Assembly (NCBI RefSeq): GCF_000828895.1
Contig: NZ_AP014568.1
Coordinates: 719,699-783,698, forward strand
Direction of reading: 5' to 3'
Length of the DNA: 64,000 nucleotides
Origin: Serpentinimonas raichei
GTDB lineage: Bacteria; Pseudomonadota; Gammaproteobacteria; Burkholderiales; Burkholderiaceae_C
The notes under the pieces were generated by a model that saw only the letters and a program-made list of their open reading frames with translations, ran no database searches and was not told the DNA's origin. Both the position numbers and the translations under genes were made by a program. Position 1 is the first letter of the stretch. Each line of letters begins with the position of its first letter. Below, in pieces: positions 28,020-37,740 of the stretch.

Positions 28020-30355
28020 AACGAGTGAAAGAAAAAATCCAAAACCCAATGCTGACCGAATTTGACGGCGTGGTGCATGGCCACCGCGACGGCCACGGCT
28101 TCGTGCAGCGCGACGACGGCCAGCCCGACCTCTACCTTTCGCCCAATGAGATGCGCGCCGTGCTGCACCGCGACCGCGTCAAGGCGCGCATCATTGGGCA
28201 CGACCGACGCGGCCGGCCCGAGGGGCGCGTGACCGAAATCATCGAGCGCTCCAGTGCACCCCTGATCGGCCGCCTGCTGCACGAAGGCGGGATCTGGCTG
28301 CTGGCGCCGGAAGACAAACGCTATGGCCAAGACGTGCTGATCCCCAAGGGGGCCACCGGGGCGGCGCAAGCGGGGCAGGTGGTGGTGGTCGAGCTGACCG
28401 AGCCGCCGGCCTTGTTTGGGCAGCCGGTCGGGCGCGTCAAAGAGGTGCTGGGCGAGATCGACGACCCCGGCATGGAAATCGAGATCGCGGTGCGCAAGTA
28501 CGACGTGCCCTACCAGTTCAGCGAGGCCGCTTTGGCGCAGGCGCGCGCTTTGCCAGAGCATGTGCGCGCCACCGACCGCAAAGGCCGCATCGACCTGACC
28601 GACATCCCGCTGGTGACAATCGACGGCGAGGACGCGCGCGACTTCGACGACGCGGTGTATTGCGAGCCAGCCCGCGTCGGGCGCAGCAAGGGCTGGCGGC
28701 TGCTGGTGGCGATAGCCGATGTCAGCCACTACGTAGAAAACGGCAACGCCCTCGACGCCGACGCCTACGAGCGCGCCACCTCGGTCTATTTTCCGCGCCG
28801 CGTGATCCCGATGCTGCCGGAAAAGCTCTCCAACGGCTTGTGCTCGCTCAACCCGCAGGTCGAGCGCCTGTGCCTGGTGTGCGACATGCTCATCAACGCG
28901 AAGGGCGAGGTGCACGCCTACCAGTTCTACCCGGCCGTGATGTTCAGCCACGCCCGCCTGACCTACACCGAAGTGGCGGCGATCTTGCAAAACACCCGTG
29001 GCCCGCAAGCGCAGCAGCGTGCCGCCTTGGTGCCGCATTTGCTGCACCTGCACGAGGCTTACCGGGCGCTGTTGGGTGCGCGCCAGCGCCGTGGCGCGGT
29101 GGACTTCGAGACCGTCGAGACGCAGATCGTTTGCGACGAAGTCGGGCGCATCGAGAAAATCATCCCCCGTGTGCGCACCGAGGCGCACAAGCTGATCGAA
29201 GAAACCATGCTGGCGGCCAATGTGTGCGCGGCCGAATTCATCGCCCAGGGCAAGCAGTGGGGGCTGTACCGGGTGCACGAGGGCCCGACGCCCGAGAAGG
29301 TTGAAGCCCTGCGCCAGTACCTGAAAGCGCTGGGCGTGATGCAAAGCCTGCCGGAGCAGCCACAGCCCAAAGATTTTCAGCAGCTCGCCGCCGCCACCCA
29401 AGAGCGCCCGGACGCGGCACAAATCCACCAGATGCTGCTGCGCTCGATGCAGCAGGCCATCTACACCCCGCACAACAGCGGCCACTTCGGGCTGGCATTC
29501 GAGGCCTACACCCACTTTACCAGCCCGATCCGGCGCTACCCCGATCTGCTGGTGCACCGCCTCATCAAAGCCATTTTGGCCGAGCGCCGCTACCACTTGC
29601 CGACCCTGCCCACGCCGGGCGAGGCGCAGGCCAAGTTGTCCAAGCGCTTGGCGGGCAAGGGTGCGGCCGCAGACAGTGGCGCTGCGCCCCAAGCGCGCAG
29701 CGCAGAGGCCTTGGGCTGGCAGGCGGCGGGCCTGCATTGCAGCGCCAACGAGCGCCGCGCCGACGAGGCCAGCCGCGACGTAGAGGCCTGGCTCAAGTGC
29801 AAATACATGCGCGAACACCTGGGCGAGGAGTTCGGCGGCGTGATCAGCGCCGTCACCAGCTTTGGCCTGTTCGTGACGCTGGAAAACCTGTATGTCGAAG
29901 GGCTGGTGCACATCACCGAGCTCGGCGGCGAGTACTTCCGCTACGAAGAGGCGCGCCAGGAGCTGCGCGGCGAGCGCACTGGCATCCGCTACGCCTTGGG
30001 TTCGCGCTTGCAGGTGCAGGTGAGCCGGGTCGATTTGGACGGGCGCCGGATCGACTTCCGGCTCGTCACCGGCGACGAGCCGGCGCGGCGCCTACCGCGT
30101 GAGTCGCGTGAGCCCCGCGAACGCGGCGTCGGCAAAGCGGCCAGCCCGGGTCAGGAGCCAGGGGATGCAGCCGCTGCCGGAGTTGCGGACCCAGCCCCGC
30201 GCAAAGCCAAACGGACGCGCGCTGCGGCCACGCCTGAGGCACAATATTCGCCTAAGCGCACCCGCAAGGCGGTGCGCGAGGTGCCCCGGGCAGCTGGTAC
30301 ACCGGCGGCGTCGGCCACACGGGGTGCAGGCAAGATGAAAAAGGGCAAACGATGA
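28013..30355 (+). CDS. rnr: Ribonuclease R
   Basis: Processive 3'-5' exoribonuclease that degrades structured RNA and takes part in rRNA and tmRNA-linked decay. The 780-residue protein shows the cold-shock domains (GVVHGHRDGHGFV near the N-terminus), the RNB catalytic block TIDGEDARDFDDAVYC with clustered Asp residues, SNGLCSLNPQVERL, HFTSPIRRYPDLLVHR, and an S1 domain (GEEFGGVISAVTSFGLFV). The C-terminus is a long Lys/Arg/Pro-rich tail ending KMKKGKR. The start is uncertain: GTG 28013, GTG 28025 or ATG 28049 are possible and none has a clear ribosome binding site. An insert rich in Ala/Gly precedes the S1 domain. Confidence 0.95.
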   Translation: MKKRVKEKIQNPMLTEFDGVVHGHRDGHGFVQRDDGQPDLYLSPNEMRAVLHRDRVKARIIGHDRRGRPEGRVTEIIERSSAPLIGRLLHEGGIWLLAPEDKRYGQDVLIPKGATGAAQAGQVVVVELTEPPALFGQPVGRVKEVLGEIDDPGMEIEIAVRKYDVPYQFSEAALAQARALPEHVRATDRKGRIDLTDIPLVTIDGEDARDFDDAVYCEPARVGRSKGWRLLVAIADVSHYVENGNALDADAYERATSVYFPRRVIPMLPEKLSNGLCSLNPQVERLCLVCDMLINAKGEVHAYQFYPAVMFSHARLTYTEVAAILQNTRGPQAQQRAALVPHLLHLHEAYRALLGARQRRGAVDFETVETQIVCDEVGRIEKIIPRVRTEAHKLIEETMLAANVCAAEFIAQGKQWGLYRVHEGPTPEKVEALRQYLKALGVMQSLPEQPQPKDFQQLAAATQERPDAAQIHQMLLRSMQQAIYTPHNSGHFGLAFEAYTHFTSPIRRYPDLLVHRLIKAILAERRYHLPTLPTPGEAQAKLSKRLAGKGAAADSGAAPQARSAEALGWQAAGLHCSANERRADEASRDVEAWLKCKYMREHLGEEFGGVISAVTSFGLFVTLENLYVEGLVHITELGGEYFRYEEARQELRGERTGIRYALGSRLQVQVSRVDLDGRRIDFRLVTGDEPARRLPRESREPRERGVGKAASPGQEPGDAAAAGVADPAPRKAKRTRAAATPEAQYSPKRTRKAVREVPRAAGTPAASATRGAGKMKKGKR

Positions 30356-30445
30356 AAATCAGACCCCCGCACGCGCTGTGCTCGCGGCCCCCGCGCAGCC
30401 TGCAAGGCTATCAGTGGTTGCGGGCCCTCGTGCCCCACTGAAAAT

Positions 30446-30994
30446 ATGTCTGCCCTCCTTTTTTTGCTTAACACGCTGTTTTTTTTCTTGGTCGGGGCGG
30501 CCCTGCTGCGCGCTTGGATGAACACGCGGCGCATGCGCATGGTGCAGCAGCCGGGCCCGTTCGTGATGGCGGTCACCAACTGGATCGTGCAGCCGCTGCG
30601 CAAATCGCTGCCACAGACTTGGGTGCAATCGCAGTTTGACGTGGCCAGCTTCATCGCGGCCTGTCTGCTGGCGCTGGCCTATTCAGCGGCTTGGCACACC
30701 CTGTTCGGAGCCGGCCTGATCGGCTCGACGGGGACGAGCCCGTTGTTTAGCGTGCCCTTTGTGGCGCTCAACTTTATGCTGCGCACCGTATTGCAGGGCC
30801 TGATGGTGCTGGCGCTGGTGTATGTGGTGCTGTCCTGGGTCCAGCCCCAGGCGCCGGTTCAGTACACACTGGGGCAGTTGCTGCAGCCCTTGTTGGCACC
30901 CATCCGGCGCGTGCTGCCCACGCTGGGCGGGGTGGATTTGTCGGTGCTGCTGCTGATCGTGCTGCTGCAAGTGGCCTTGATCTTGATCGGTTGA
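30446..30994 (+). CDS. YggT family integral membrane protein
   Basis: A 182-residue hydrophobic protein with four predicted membrane segments in two YggT repeats: LLFLLNTLFFFLVGAALLRA, then ASFIAACLLALAYSAAW, a middle pair around LRTVLQGLMVLALVYVVLSWV and a C-terminal VLLLIVLLQVALILIG. The family motif around RRVLPTLGGVDLSVLLL is intact. The molecular role is unknown; homologues are linked to osmotic stress and cell envelope functions. It follows rnr by 90 bp and is convergent with the NAD(P)HX repair gene 17 bp away. Confidence 0.85.
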   Translation: MSALLFLLNTLFFFLVGAALLRAWMNTRRMRMVQQPGPFVMAVTNWIVQPLRKSLPQTWVQSQFDVASFIAACLLALAYSAAWHTLFGAGLIGSTGTSPLFSVPFVALNFMLRTVLQGLMVLALVYVVLSWVQPQAPVQYTLGQLLQPLLAPIRRVLPTLGGVDLSVLLLIVLLQVALILIG

Positions 30995-31011
30995 GCGCGC
31001 TTCAGCCGGGT

Positions 31012-32628
31012 TTAGAGGCAGTTGAGCAGCTCGCTGGCGCACAACAGCGGCTGCTCGGACGGCCAGCGGTCGGCGCAGCGGCCGTGGCGGTGCACCGCAG
31101 CGGCTGCGGCCTGCGCAGTCGCCTCTAGGCCGGCTTCGGCTGTGGCCAGCAGGGCTCCGATCAGTCCGGCCAACACATCGCCGGTGCCGGCGCTGGCCAG
31201 CAGCGCGTTGCCGCTGGGGTTGATGCTCGGCACCCAGCCGGGCGCGGCCACCACGGTTCCAGAGCCCTTGAGCGCCACCACGCAGCGGCTGCGTTCGGCC
31301 AATTGCTGCGCGGCACCCAGCCGGTCGGCCTGCACCTGCGCCACGCTGCAACCGAGCAGGCGCGCCGCTTCCAGCGGGTGCGGCGTGAGCACCGTTTGCC
31401 AGCCCCGATCGAGCCGGGCCATGAGCTGGGCCTGCAGCGCGGCGTCGGCGGCCAGGGCGTTGAGGGCGTCGGCGTCGAGCACCAAGCGCGGGCAGGTGGC
31501 CAGCACATCGGCCAGCAGCGCCGCCACCGCCGTGCCGCCGCCGCAGCCGCACACCGTCACGCTCTGCGCCGCAATCGGGTCGTGCAACAGCGCGGCCGCC
31601 GGGCGCAGCATCAGCTCGGGTTGCAACGGGTCGAAAACGGGGGCTGCTGCCGTGCCCGCTGCCGGTTCCAGCAGGCCCAGATAGACCCGCCCAGCCCCGC
31701 CGCGCAGGGCCGCACGAGCGGCCAGTACGGCGGCGCCGGTCATGCCGGTGCCCTGCGGGCCCGGTTGCTGGCCGCCGATCACGATCACGCTGCCGTGCGT
31801 GCCCTTGTGGGGGCTGTGCTGGCGCTGGCGCAACAGGCTGGGGCTGGGGACGGGGCCCATGCCATGGGGTGTTTCGGGCCCATGCAGCCAGGCGCTGGGC
31901 CCGGGTGCGGCCAAGCCCAGTTGGCTCCAGCCCAAGTCGTCGAACCAGATCTGGCCACTGGCTTGGCGGCCGTGGTGCGTGAACAGGCCCGGCTTGAGCG
32001 TGAGCAGGCTCAGGGTGTGGCGCAAGGGGCTGGCCGTGGGCGCGGCGCGGGCGTGCCAGTTGCCATGGTCGGCACACAAGCCGCTGGGCAGATCGACGCA
32101 CAGCAGCGGGCAGGGCAGGCTTTGCAGGCGCTCGATCCAATCCAACGCCGGGCCGCGCACGGCCTGCGCCAGCCCGAGTCCAAACAGCGCGTCGATGGCC
32201 AGGTCGGGCGCATCGGGCCCATCGGCTGGCGCTTCGGCCCAGTGCAGGCCGGCTTGTTGCGCCAGCGCCCATGCGTGGCGCGCGTCATCGGGCAGGCGCT
32301 GCGCATCGCCCAGCCAGGTCACGCAGACCTGGCCGCCCAGCGGCTGCAAACGTTGCTGCCACGCCACGGCGGCGAGTAGGCCGTCGCTGCCATTGTTGCC
32401 GCCACCACACACCACCCAAACCCGGCGCGCGTGCGGGGCCAGCGCGGCGCTCAAGCGGAATACGGCAGCCCCGGCGCGCTGCATCAGGGTGTGAGCGGGC
32501 AGGTGTTGGCGCCCCAATTCGTGCTGCGCCCGTTGCTCGATGGCGCGGCTGCTCTGGCTGCCGTAGAGCGGCAAGGCGCGGGGCAAATCGGGCAGTGAGA
32601 GGCGTTGCGGATGGGCGGGCAGGTTCAT
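31012..32628 (-). CDS. nnr: Bifunctional NAD(P)H-hydrate epimerase/dehydratase
   Basis: Repairs hydrated NAD(P)H. The N-terminal YjeF_N epimerase domain (about residues 25-230) has VVCGGGNNGSDGLLAA, DALFGLGLA and VDLPSGLCADHG. The C-terminal YjeF_C/NnrD dehydratase domain (about 265-530) has GTHGSVIVIGG, VLDADALNAL, LTPHPLEAARLLG, LKGSGTVVA and the ATP/ADP-binding NPSGNALLASAGTGDVLAG. The fused 538-residue form is as in E. coli (515). ATG 32628 lies only five bases from the -35 of the divergent rpsB promoter. The cell-repair role is independent of its neighbours. Confidence 0.94.
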   Translation of the reverse strand: MNLPAHPQRLSLPDLPRALPLYGSQSSRAIEQRAQHELGRQHLPAHTLMQRAGAAVFRLSAALAPHARRVWVVCGGGNNGSDGLLAAVAWQQRLQPLGGQVCVTWLGDAQRLPDDARHAWALAQQAGLHWAEAPADGPDAPDLAIDALFGLGLAQAVRGPALDWIERLQSLPCPLLCVDLPSGLCADHGNWHARAAPTASPLRHTLSLLTLKPGLFTHHGRQASGQIWFDDLGWSQLGLAAPGPSAWLHGPETPHGMGPVPSPSLLRQRQHSPHKGTHGSVIVIGGQQPGPQGTGMTGAAVLAARAALRGGAGRVYLGLLEPAAGTAAAPVFDPLQPELMLRPAAALLHDPIAAQSVTVCGCGGGTAVAALLADVLATCPRLVLDADALNALAADAALQAQLMARLDRGWQTVLTPHPLEAARLLGCSVAQVQADRLGAAQQLAERSRCVVALKGSGTVVAAPGWVPSINPSGNALLASAGTGDVLAGLIGALLATAEAGLEATAQAAAAAVHRHGRCADRWPSEQPLLCASELLNCL

Positions 32629-32632
32629 GGGC

Positions 32633-32662
32633 TTGTTGCCGCCACGGCGGCCGTGCTAGAAT
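32633..32662 (+). promoter_or_regulatory. Promoter of rpsB
   Basis: TTGTTG (32633-32638) and TAGAAT (32657-32662) are separated by 18 bp. Transcription from about 32669 would give a leader of nearly 190 nt before rpsB. S2 autogenous control through the rpsB leader is known in Proteobacteria, so the long leader is probably regulatory. Confidence 0.6.
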
Positions 32663-32856
32663 ACTAGAGTTTTGCCGTTGTCGTGCTTTGGGTGGCCTTT
32701 GGGTTGCTTGGGATTGTGGGGCGGTAAAACAAACGCAATTGCAATCGCAAACAGGCCCAATCGGGTGTTGCGTCCATTTTTCACTGGCAGGGTGCCGGTG
32801 CCGGGTGGCCGCGATGCGGGCCTGATTTAAGACCAAACCTGAAAGGTAACACAATC

Positions 32857-33606
32857 ATGACCATTTCCATGCGCGAAATGCTGGAAGCCGGTGTCCATTT
32901 TGGCCACCAAACCCGCTTCTGGAACCCCAAGATGGCCCCTTACATCTTCGGCCATCGCAACAAAATCCACATCATCAACCTGGACAAGACGCTGCCTCTG
33001 TTCGAGGAAGCGGCCAAGTTTGTGCGCCAAACCACCGCCCGCGGCGGCAACGTGCTGATGGTGGGCACCAAGCGCCAAGCGCGCGACATCGTGGCCCTCG
33101 AGGCGCAGCGCGCCGGTGTGCCCTTCGTCGAGCAGCGCTGGCTCGGCGGCATGTTGACCAACTTCAAAACGGTCAAGACCTCGATCAAGCGCCTCAAAGA
33201 GATGCTGGCGCAAAAAGAAGCCGGGCTCGATCACATGTCGAAAAAAGAGCAGCTCACCTTTGGTCGTCAGATCGAGAAGCTGCAAAACGACATCGGCGGC
33301 ATTCAAGACATGAACGCGCTGCCGGACGCGATTTTCGTCATCGACGTGGGTTACCACAAAATCGCCGTGGCCGAAGCGCAAAAACTCGGCATCCCGCTGA
33401 TCGCCGTGGTTGACACCAACCACTCGCCAATCGGCATCGACTACGTCATCCCTGGCAACGACGACTCGGCCAAGGCCGTGGCCTTGTATGCGCGCGGCAT
33501 CGCCGACGCCATCATCGAAGGCCGGGCCAACGCCGTCAGCAACGTGGTGCAAGCGGTGCAGGCGAGCAATGGCGACGAGTTCGTCGAGGTCAAAGAAGAA
33601 GCCTGA
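32857..33606 (+). CDS. rpsB: 30S ribosomal protein S2
   Basis: Small-subunit protein that binds the 16S rRNA head-body junction with S1. The 249-residue protein begins [24 protein letters not shown], the universal S2 signature, with [26 protein letters not shown] and [12 protein letters not shown] following. The ribosome binding site GAAAGGTAAC precedes ATG. It is the first gene of the rpsB-tsf-pyrH-frr chain. A strong attenuator-like terminator follows the stop. Confidence 0.99.
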   Translation: MTISMREMLEAGVHFGHQTRFWNPKMAPYIFGHRNKIHIINLDKTLPLFEEAAKFVRQTTARGGNVLMVGTKRQARDIVALEAQRAGVPFVEQRWLGGMLTNFKTVKTSIKRLKEMLAQKEAGLDHMSKKEQLTFGRQIEKLQNDIGGIQDMNALPDAIFVIDVGYHKIAVAEAQKLGIPLIAVVDTNHSPIGIDYVIPGNDDSAKAVALYARGIADAIIEGRANAVSNVVQAVQASNGDEFVEVKEEA

Positions 33607-33624
33607 GCCTTCGCTACGCCAGCT

Positions 33625-33654
33625 ACAAAAGGGGCGGTTGCGCCCCTTTTTTGT
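33625..33654 (+). terminator. Intrinsic terminator between rpsB and tsf
   Basis: AAAAGGGGCG (33627-33636) pairs with CGCCCCTTTT (33641-33650) around GTTG, and the T run continues to 33652. This is a full-strength Rho-independent hairpin. Because tsf follows on the same strand, it probably works as a partial terminator that adjusts the S2 to EF-Ts ratio. Confidence 0.85.
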
Positions 33655-33716
33655 AAGCAATTTTTCATATTGATAACGCAAGCTCGGGCCTTTGAGCCCG
33701 CAACGGAGTACACACA

Positions 33717-34637
33717 ATGGCTGCAATCACCGCAAGCATGGTCGCCCAACTGCGCGCCAAGACCGACGCGCCGATGATGGAGTGCAAAAAAGCCCTCACC
33801 GAGGCCGATGGCAATATGGACAAGGCCGAGGAGCTGCTGCGCGTCAAGCTCGGCAACAAGGCCGGCAAGGCCGCCAGCCGCATCACCGCCGAAGGCGTGG
33901 TGGTGGCCAGCCTGGGTGGCCACACCGGGGCGCTGCTGGAAGTCAACTGCGAGACCGATTTCGTCTCCAAAAACGAGCTGTTCCTGAGCTTTTGCAACCA
34001 GGTGGCCAACCTGATCGCGCAAAACAACCCGGCCGATGTGGCCGCCGTGGGCGCGCTGCCCCTGAGCTTGGAAGGCTTTGGCCCCACAGTCGAAGACGTG
34101 CGCAAGGGCCTGATCGGCAAGATCGGCGAGAACATGACGCTGCGCCGCTTCAAGCGCTACAGCGGCGGCGGCCAGTTGGCGGCCTATCTGCACGGGGTGC
34201 GCATTGGGGTGATGGTGGAGTTCGAGGGCGACGCCACAGCCGCCAAAGACGCCGCCATGCACATCGCTGCCATGAAGCCGGTCTCGCTCACCGCCGCCGA
34301 GGTGCCGGCCGAGCTGATCGAGAAAGAGCGCGCCGTGGCCGCTGGCAAGGCCGAAGAAGACCGCAAGCTGGCCGAAGCCGCCGGCAAGCCGGCCCAGCCG
34401 GCCGAGATCGTGGCCAAGCGCATCGAGGGTGGGGTGCAAAAATACCTCAAAGAGGTGTCGCTGTTCAACCAAGCGTTCGTCAAAAACGACAAGCTCACGG
34501 TCGAGCAAATGCTCAAGGCCGCGGGCACCACGGTGAAGGGCTTTACGCTGTACGTGGTGGGCGAGGGGATCGAGAAAAAGCAAGACGACTTCGCCGCCGA
34601 GGTGGCGGCGCAAGTGGCAGCAGCCCAAGCGGGCTGA
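33717..34637 (+). CDS. tsf: Translation elongation factor Ts
   Basis: Nucleotide exchange factor for EF-Tu. The 306-residue protein has the N-terminal UBA-like domain [20 protein letters not shown] and the signature [18 protein letters not shown]. It also has the core block [14 protein letters not shown] with the TDFV motif that contacts EF-Tu, and the C-terminal coiled coil. ACGGAGT lies about eight bases before ATG. It follows rpsB as in nearly all bacteria. Confidence 0.99.
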   Translation: MAAITASMVAQLRAKTDAPMMECKKALTEADGNMDKAEELLRVKLGNKAGKAASRITAEGVVVASLGGHTGALLEVNCETDFVSKNELFLSFCNQVANLIAQNNPADVAAVGALPLSLEGFGPTVEDVRKGLIGKIGENMTLRRFKRYSGGGQLAAYLHGVRIGVMVEFEGDATAAKDAAMHIAAMKPVSLTAAEVPAELIEKERAVAAGKAEEDRKLAEAAGKPAQPAEIVAKRIEGGVQKYLKEVSLFNQAFVKNDKLTVEQMLKAAGTTVKGFTLYVVGEGIEKKQDDFAAEVAAQVAAAQAG

Positions 34638-34700
34638 TCCCTATCTGGCCTGCGGGCGTGCCAGCGGTCTAGGCCGCACAGCCTACTGCGCCACATATTT

Positions 34701-34732
34701 CAACGGCCAACCTTGCAAAAGGGTGGCCGTTG
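34701..34732 (+). terminator. Strong hairpin after tsf, probable weak terminator
   Basis: CAACGGCCAACCTT (34701-34714) and AAGGGTGGCCGTTG (34719-34732) pair over 14 bp with one mismatch around a GCAA loop. No T run follows, so it may be a processing or pause hairpin instead of a full terminator. Confidence 0.5.
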
Positions 34733-34783
34733 TCGCGCTGCAGCCTCTAAAATCGTTCGACCTCATTGCCCCCGAAAGCCTTT

Positions 34784-35494
34784 ATGCCAGTCCATCAGCG
34801 CATCCTGCTCAAGCTCTCTGGTGAAGCCCTGATGGGCGACGATGCCTTTGGCATCAACCGCGCCACCATCGACCGCATCGTGGCCGAGGTGGCCGAGGTG
34901 GTGCAGCTCGGGGTGCAGGTGGCGGTGGTGATCGGCGGCGGCAACATCTTTCGTGGTGTGGCTGGCGGTGCGGCAGGCATGGAGCGCGCCACGGCCGACT
35001 ACATGGGCATGCTGGCCACTGTGATGAACGCGCTGGCGCTGGGCGACGCCATGAACCGCCAAGGCCTCAAGGCGCGCGTGATGTCGGCCATCAACATCGA
35101 CCAAGTGGTTGAGCCCTATGTGCGCCCCAAGGCCTTGCAGTACCTGGAAGAGGGCAAGGTGGTGGTGTTTGCGGCCGGCACCGGCAACCCCTTTTTCACC
35201 ACCGACACCGCCGCCGCGCTGCGCGGGGCCGAGATCGGGGCCGAGATCGTGCTCAAGGCCACCAAGGTCGATGGGGTTTACAGCGCCGACCCGAAAAAAG
35301 ACCCGCACGCCGTGCGCTACCAAAGCATCAGCTTCGACGAAGCCATGGCGCGCCAGTTGCAGGTGATGGACGCCACCGCCTTTGCCCTGTGCCGCGACCA
35401 AGAGCTGCCGGTGCGGGTGTTTTCGATCTTCAAGCCCGGGGCGCTGCGCCGGGTGGTGCAAGGCGAAGACGAAGGCACGCTGGTGCACGTCTGA
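34784..35494 (+). CDS. pyrH: UMP kinase
   Basis: Phosphorylates UMP to UDP in pyrimidine synthesis; hexameric and GTP-activated, UTP-inhibited in Proteobacteria. The ATG at 34784 gives [20 protein letters not shown], matching family N-termini; TTG 34766 would add six residues. GGGNIFRG, the UMP-binding region [35 protein letters not shown] and [18 protein letters not shown] are present. Length 236. It stands in the usual place between tsf and frr, and supplies the UMP-derived pool also drawn on by carAB further down the window. Confidence 0.98.
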   Translation: MPVHQRILLKLSGEALMGDDAFGINRATIDRIVAEVAEVVQLGVQVAVVIGGGNIFRGVAGGAAGMERATADYMGMLATVMNALALGDAMNRQGLKARVMSAINIDQVVEPYVRPKALQYLEEGKVVVFAAGTGNPFFTTDTAAALRGAEIGAEIVLKATKVDGVYSADPKKDPHAVRYQSISFDEAMARQLQVMDATAFALCRDQELPVRVFSIFKPGALRRVVQGEDEGTLVHV

Positions 35495-35551
35495 GCCGGT
35501 GTATGCTATCCGGTTAGCCCCAATGTTGCTGCCTACCAACGATTGACGACC

Positions 35552-36112
35552 ATGCAGATTTCCGACATCAAGAAAAACGCCGACCTCAAAATGCACGCCT
35601 CGCTGGAGGCGCTCAAGAGCAACCTGGGCAAAGTGCGCACCGGGCGCGCCAACCCGGCCTTGCTCGACACCGTGCACGTGGACTACTACGGGGCCATGTT
35701 GCCGCTGTCGCAAGTGGCCAACCTGAGCCTGCTCGATGCGCGCACCATCGGCGTGGCGCCGTGGGAAAAGGGCATGGGGGCCAAGATCGAAAAAGCCATC
35801 CGCGAGTCCGACCTCGGGCTCAACCCGGCTTCGCAGGGCGACCTGATCCGGGTGCCGATCCCGGCCATGAACGAGGAGCGGCGCAAAGAGCTCACCAAGG
35901 TCGTCAAAGGCGAGGGGGAACAGGCCAAGATTGCCATCCGCAACCTGCGCCGCGACGCCAACGAACAGCTCAAGAAACTGGTCAAAGACAAACTCGCCTC
36001 TGAGGACGATGAGCGCCGCGCCCAAGAAGAGGTGCAAAAACTGACCGACAAAATGATCGCCGAGGTGGACAAGCTCGTGGCCACCAAAGAACAAGAGCTG
36101 ATGGCGTTTTGA
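35552..36112 (+). CDS. frr: Ribosome recycling factor
   Basis: Splits post-termination ribosomes together with EF-G. At 186 residues it is the standard length. [20 protein letters not shown] opens the three-helix domain; [15 protein letters not shown] and [21 protein letters not shown] are signature blocks. ATG 35552 is preferred over TTG 35543, which adds only three residues. The stop overlaps the region immediately before uppS. Confidence 0.98.
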   Translation: MQISDIKKNADLKMHASLEALKSNLGKVRTGRANPALLDTVHVDYYGAMLPLSQVANLSLLDARTIGVAPWEKGMGAKIEKAIRESDLGLNPASQGDLIRVPIPAMNEERRKELTKVVKGEGEQAKIAIRNLRRDANEQLKKLVKDKLASEDDERRAQEEVQKLTDKMIAEVDKLVATKEQELMAF

Positions 36113-36126
36113 AGCCCCCGCAACCC

Positions 36127-36882
36127 ATGACTCTCCCTGTGCGCAAGGCGGGCGTACCGCACCATCTGGCCGTGGTGATGGACGGCAACGGCCGCTGGGC
36201 CAAGCAACGCTATTTGCCGCGTCTGGCTGGGCACCGCCAGGGGCTGGAAAAATTGCGCGAGCTGGTGCGCTGGTGTAGCGAAACCGGGGTGCAGGTGCTC
36301 ACGGTGTTTACCTTTTCATCCGAAAACTGGAGCCGGCCGGCCGACGAGGTGAGTGGCCTGATGGGGCTGCTGGGGCGGGCGCTGGAGCGCGAAGTGGCCG
36401 AGCTCGAGCGCGCCGGGGTGCGGCTGCATTTCCCGGGCGATCGTCAGGCCCTGAGCCCCGAGCTGCAGCAGCGGCTGGTGCAAGCCGAGCAGCAAACGGC
36501 AGGCAATCGCCGCTTGGTGCTCAATGTCTGCTTCAACTACGGTGGCCGTTGGGACGTGGTGCAGGCGGCGCAGCAGTTGGCGGCGCGCGGCGAGCCGATC
36601 ACCGAGGCGGCGCTGAGTGGGGCCATGGCGCTGGCCCACGTGGGCGACCCCGACTTGCTCATCCGCACCGGCGGTGAGCAGCGCCTGAGCAATTTCCTGC
36701 TCTGGCAGAGCGCCTATTCCGAGTTGTATTTTTCCGAGGCGCTGTGGCCGGCTTTCGAGCGCCAAGAGTTCGACCAGGCGCTGGCCGCTTTTGCGCGGCG
36801 CGAGCGGCGCTTCGGCCTGATTTCAGAGCAGATGGCGGAGCAGCGTTCGGAACCGGTGCAGCCCTTGCGGGCTGTGGCCTGA
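36127..36882 (+). CDS. uppS: Undecaprenyl diphosphate synthase (cis-prenyltransferase)
   Basis: Makes C55 undecaprenyl diphosphate, the lipid carrier precursor for peptidoglycan and O-antigen. The catalytic block HLAVVMDGNGRWAKQR contains the essential Asp, followed by GHRQGLEKL, FTFSSENWSRP, NYGGRWDVVQA and the C-terminal DLLIRTGGEQRLSNFLLWQSAY. ATG 36127 gives 251 residues. A TTG at 36109 overlapping the frr stop is possible but has no ribosome binding site. It lies between frr and cdsA as in other Proteobacteria. Confidence 0.97.
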   Translation: MTLPVRKAGVPHHLAVVMDGNGRWAKQRYLPRLAGHRQGLEKLRELVRWCSETGVQVLTVFTFSSENWSRPADEVSGLMGLLGRALEREVAELERAGVRLHFPGDRQALSPELQQRLVQAEQQTAGNRRLVLNVCFNYGGRWDVVQAAQQLAARGEPITEAALSGAMALAHVGDPDLLIRTGGEQRLSNFLLWQSAYSELYFSEALWPAFERQEFDQALAAFARRERRFGLISEQMAEQRSEPVQPLRAVA

Positions 36883-36891
36883 TCGGCCCCC

Positions 36892-37719
36892 ATGTTGTGG
36901 CAGCGTGTGCTCACGGCGCTGGGGCTGTTGGGGCTGTTGCTGGCTTCGCTCTGGCACTCGTCTGAATGGCCGTTTGGCCTGCTCTCGCTGCTGCTGGTGT
37001 GCATTGCAGCGTGGGAATGGGCGCGTCTGAGTGGCCTGTCACGCGGGCCCGCCGTGGTGGCCGCGCTTGGGCTTGGTTTGGTTTTGTTGGGCTCGTGGGG
37101 GTTGGTGGGCGTAGGCCAAACCAGCCGCTGGTTTTGGCTGCTGGCTGCTGTGGCCTGCGCCTTGCTGCTGCCGCTGTTGCTGCAGCGGGGGGTGCAGGGC
37201 TGGCGCCGGCTTGCCACCGGGCCGCGGGTGGGGCTGGGTCTGCTGCTGCTGGGGCAGGCGTGGTGGGCCTTGTTGCATGCCAAGGCCATCGGCTTGGGCA
37301 TGCTGCTGAGCATTTTGTTGCTGGTCTGGGCAGCCGACATCGCGGCCTACTTTGGCGGCAAACGCTTCGGGCGGCGCAAACTGGCGCCCACCATCAGCCC
37401 TGGCAAAACCTGGGAAGGGGTGTGGAGCGGTGCGCTGGCGGTGCTGCTGCTGAGTGTGCTGTGGATCACAGTGTGGCCTCCCCACTGGGGCCCCAACCTG
37501 TACTCCGAACTCTGGCAACTGGGGCCATGGTTGGCCTTGGCCGCGTTGTTGCTGTTGCTGGCCTTGAGCGTGATGGGCGATTTGTTCGAATCGATGGTCA
37601 AGCGCAGCGCTGGCCGCAAGGACTCCAGTCGCATTTTGCCCGGTCATGGTGGGCTGATGGATCGTTTTGATGCGCTGTTGCCGGTGTTGCCCTTGGCGCT
37701 TTGGATCGTGACTGCCTAA
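36892..37719 (+). CDS. cdsA: Phosphatidate cytidylyltransferase
   Basis: Integral membrane enzyme converting phosphatidic acid and CTP to CDP-diacylglycerol. The 275-residue protein has about seven hydrophobic segments, rich in Leu and Trp. The family signature is complete near the C-terminus: SMVKRSAGRKDSSRILPGHGGLMDRFD. AADIAAYFGGKRFGRRKLAPTISPGKTWEG is the preceding conserved loop. It starts 9 bp after uppS and is followed by dxr after 21 bp, so the isoprenoid and phospholipid genes form one unit. Confidence 0.96.
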   Translation: MLWQRVLTALGLLGLLLASLWHSSEWPFGLLSLLLVCIAAWEWARLSGLSRGPAVVAALGLGLVLLGSWGLVGVGQTSRWFWLLAAVACALLLPLLLQRGVQGWRRLATGPRVGLGLLLLGQAWWALLHAKAIGLGMLLSILLLVWAADIAAYFGGKRFGRRKLAPTISPGKTWEGVWSGALAVLLLSVLWITVWPPHWGPNLYSELWQLGPWLALAALLLLLALSVMGDLFESMVKRSAGRKDSSRILPGHGGLMDRFDALLPVLPLALWIVTA

Positions 37720-37740
37720 GGCGCTCCGCACACCCTCAAT

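Noticed and set aside
31600..32272. Long antisense frames over nnr, bamA, cydA, lpxA and others
   Set aside because: They are Arg/Ala/His-rich mirror frames typical of high-GC genes, with no recognisable motifs, and overlap well-supported genes completely.
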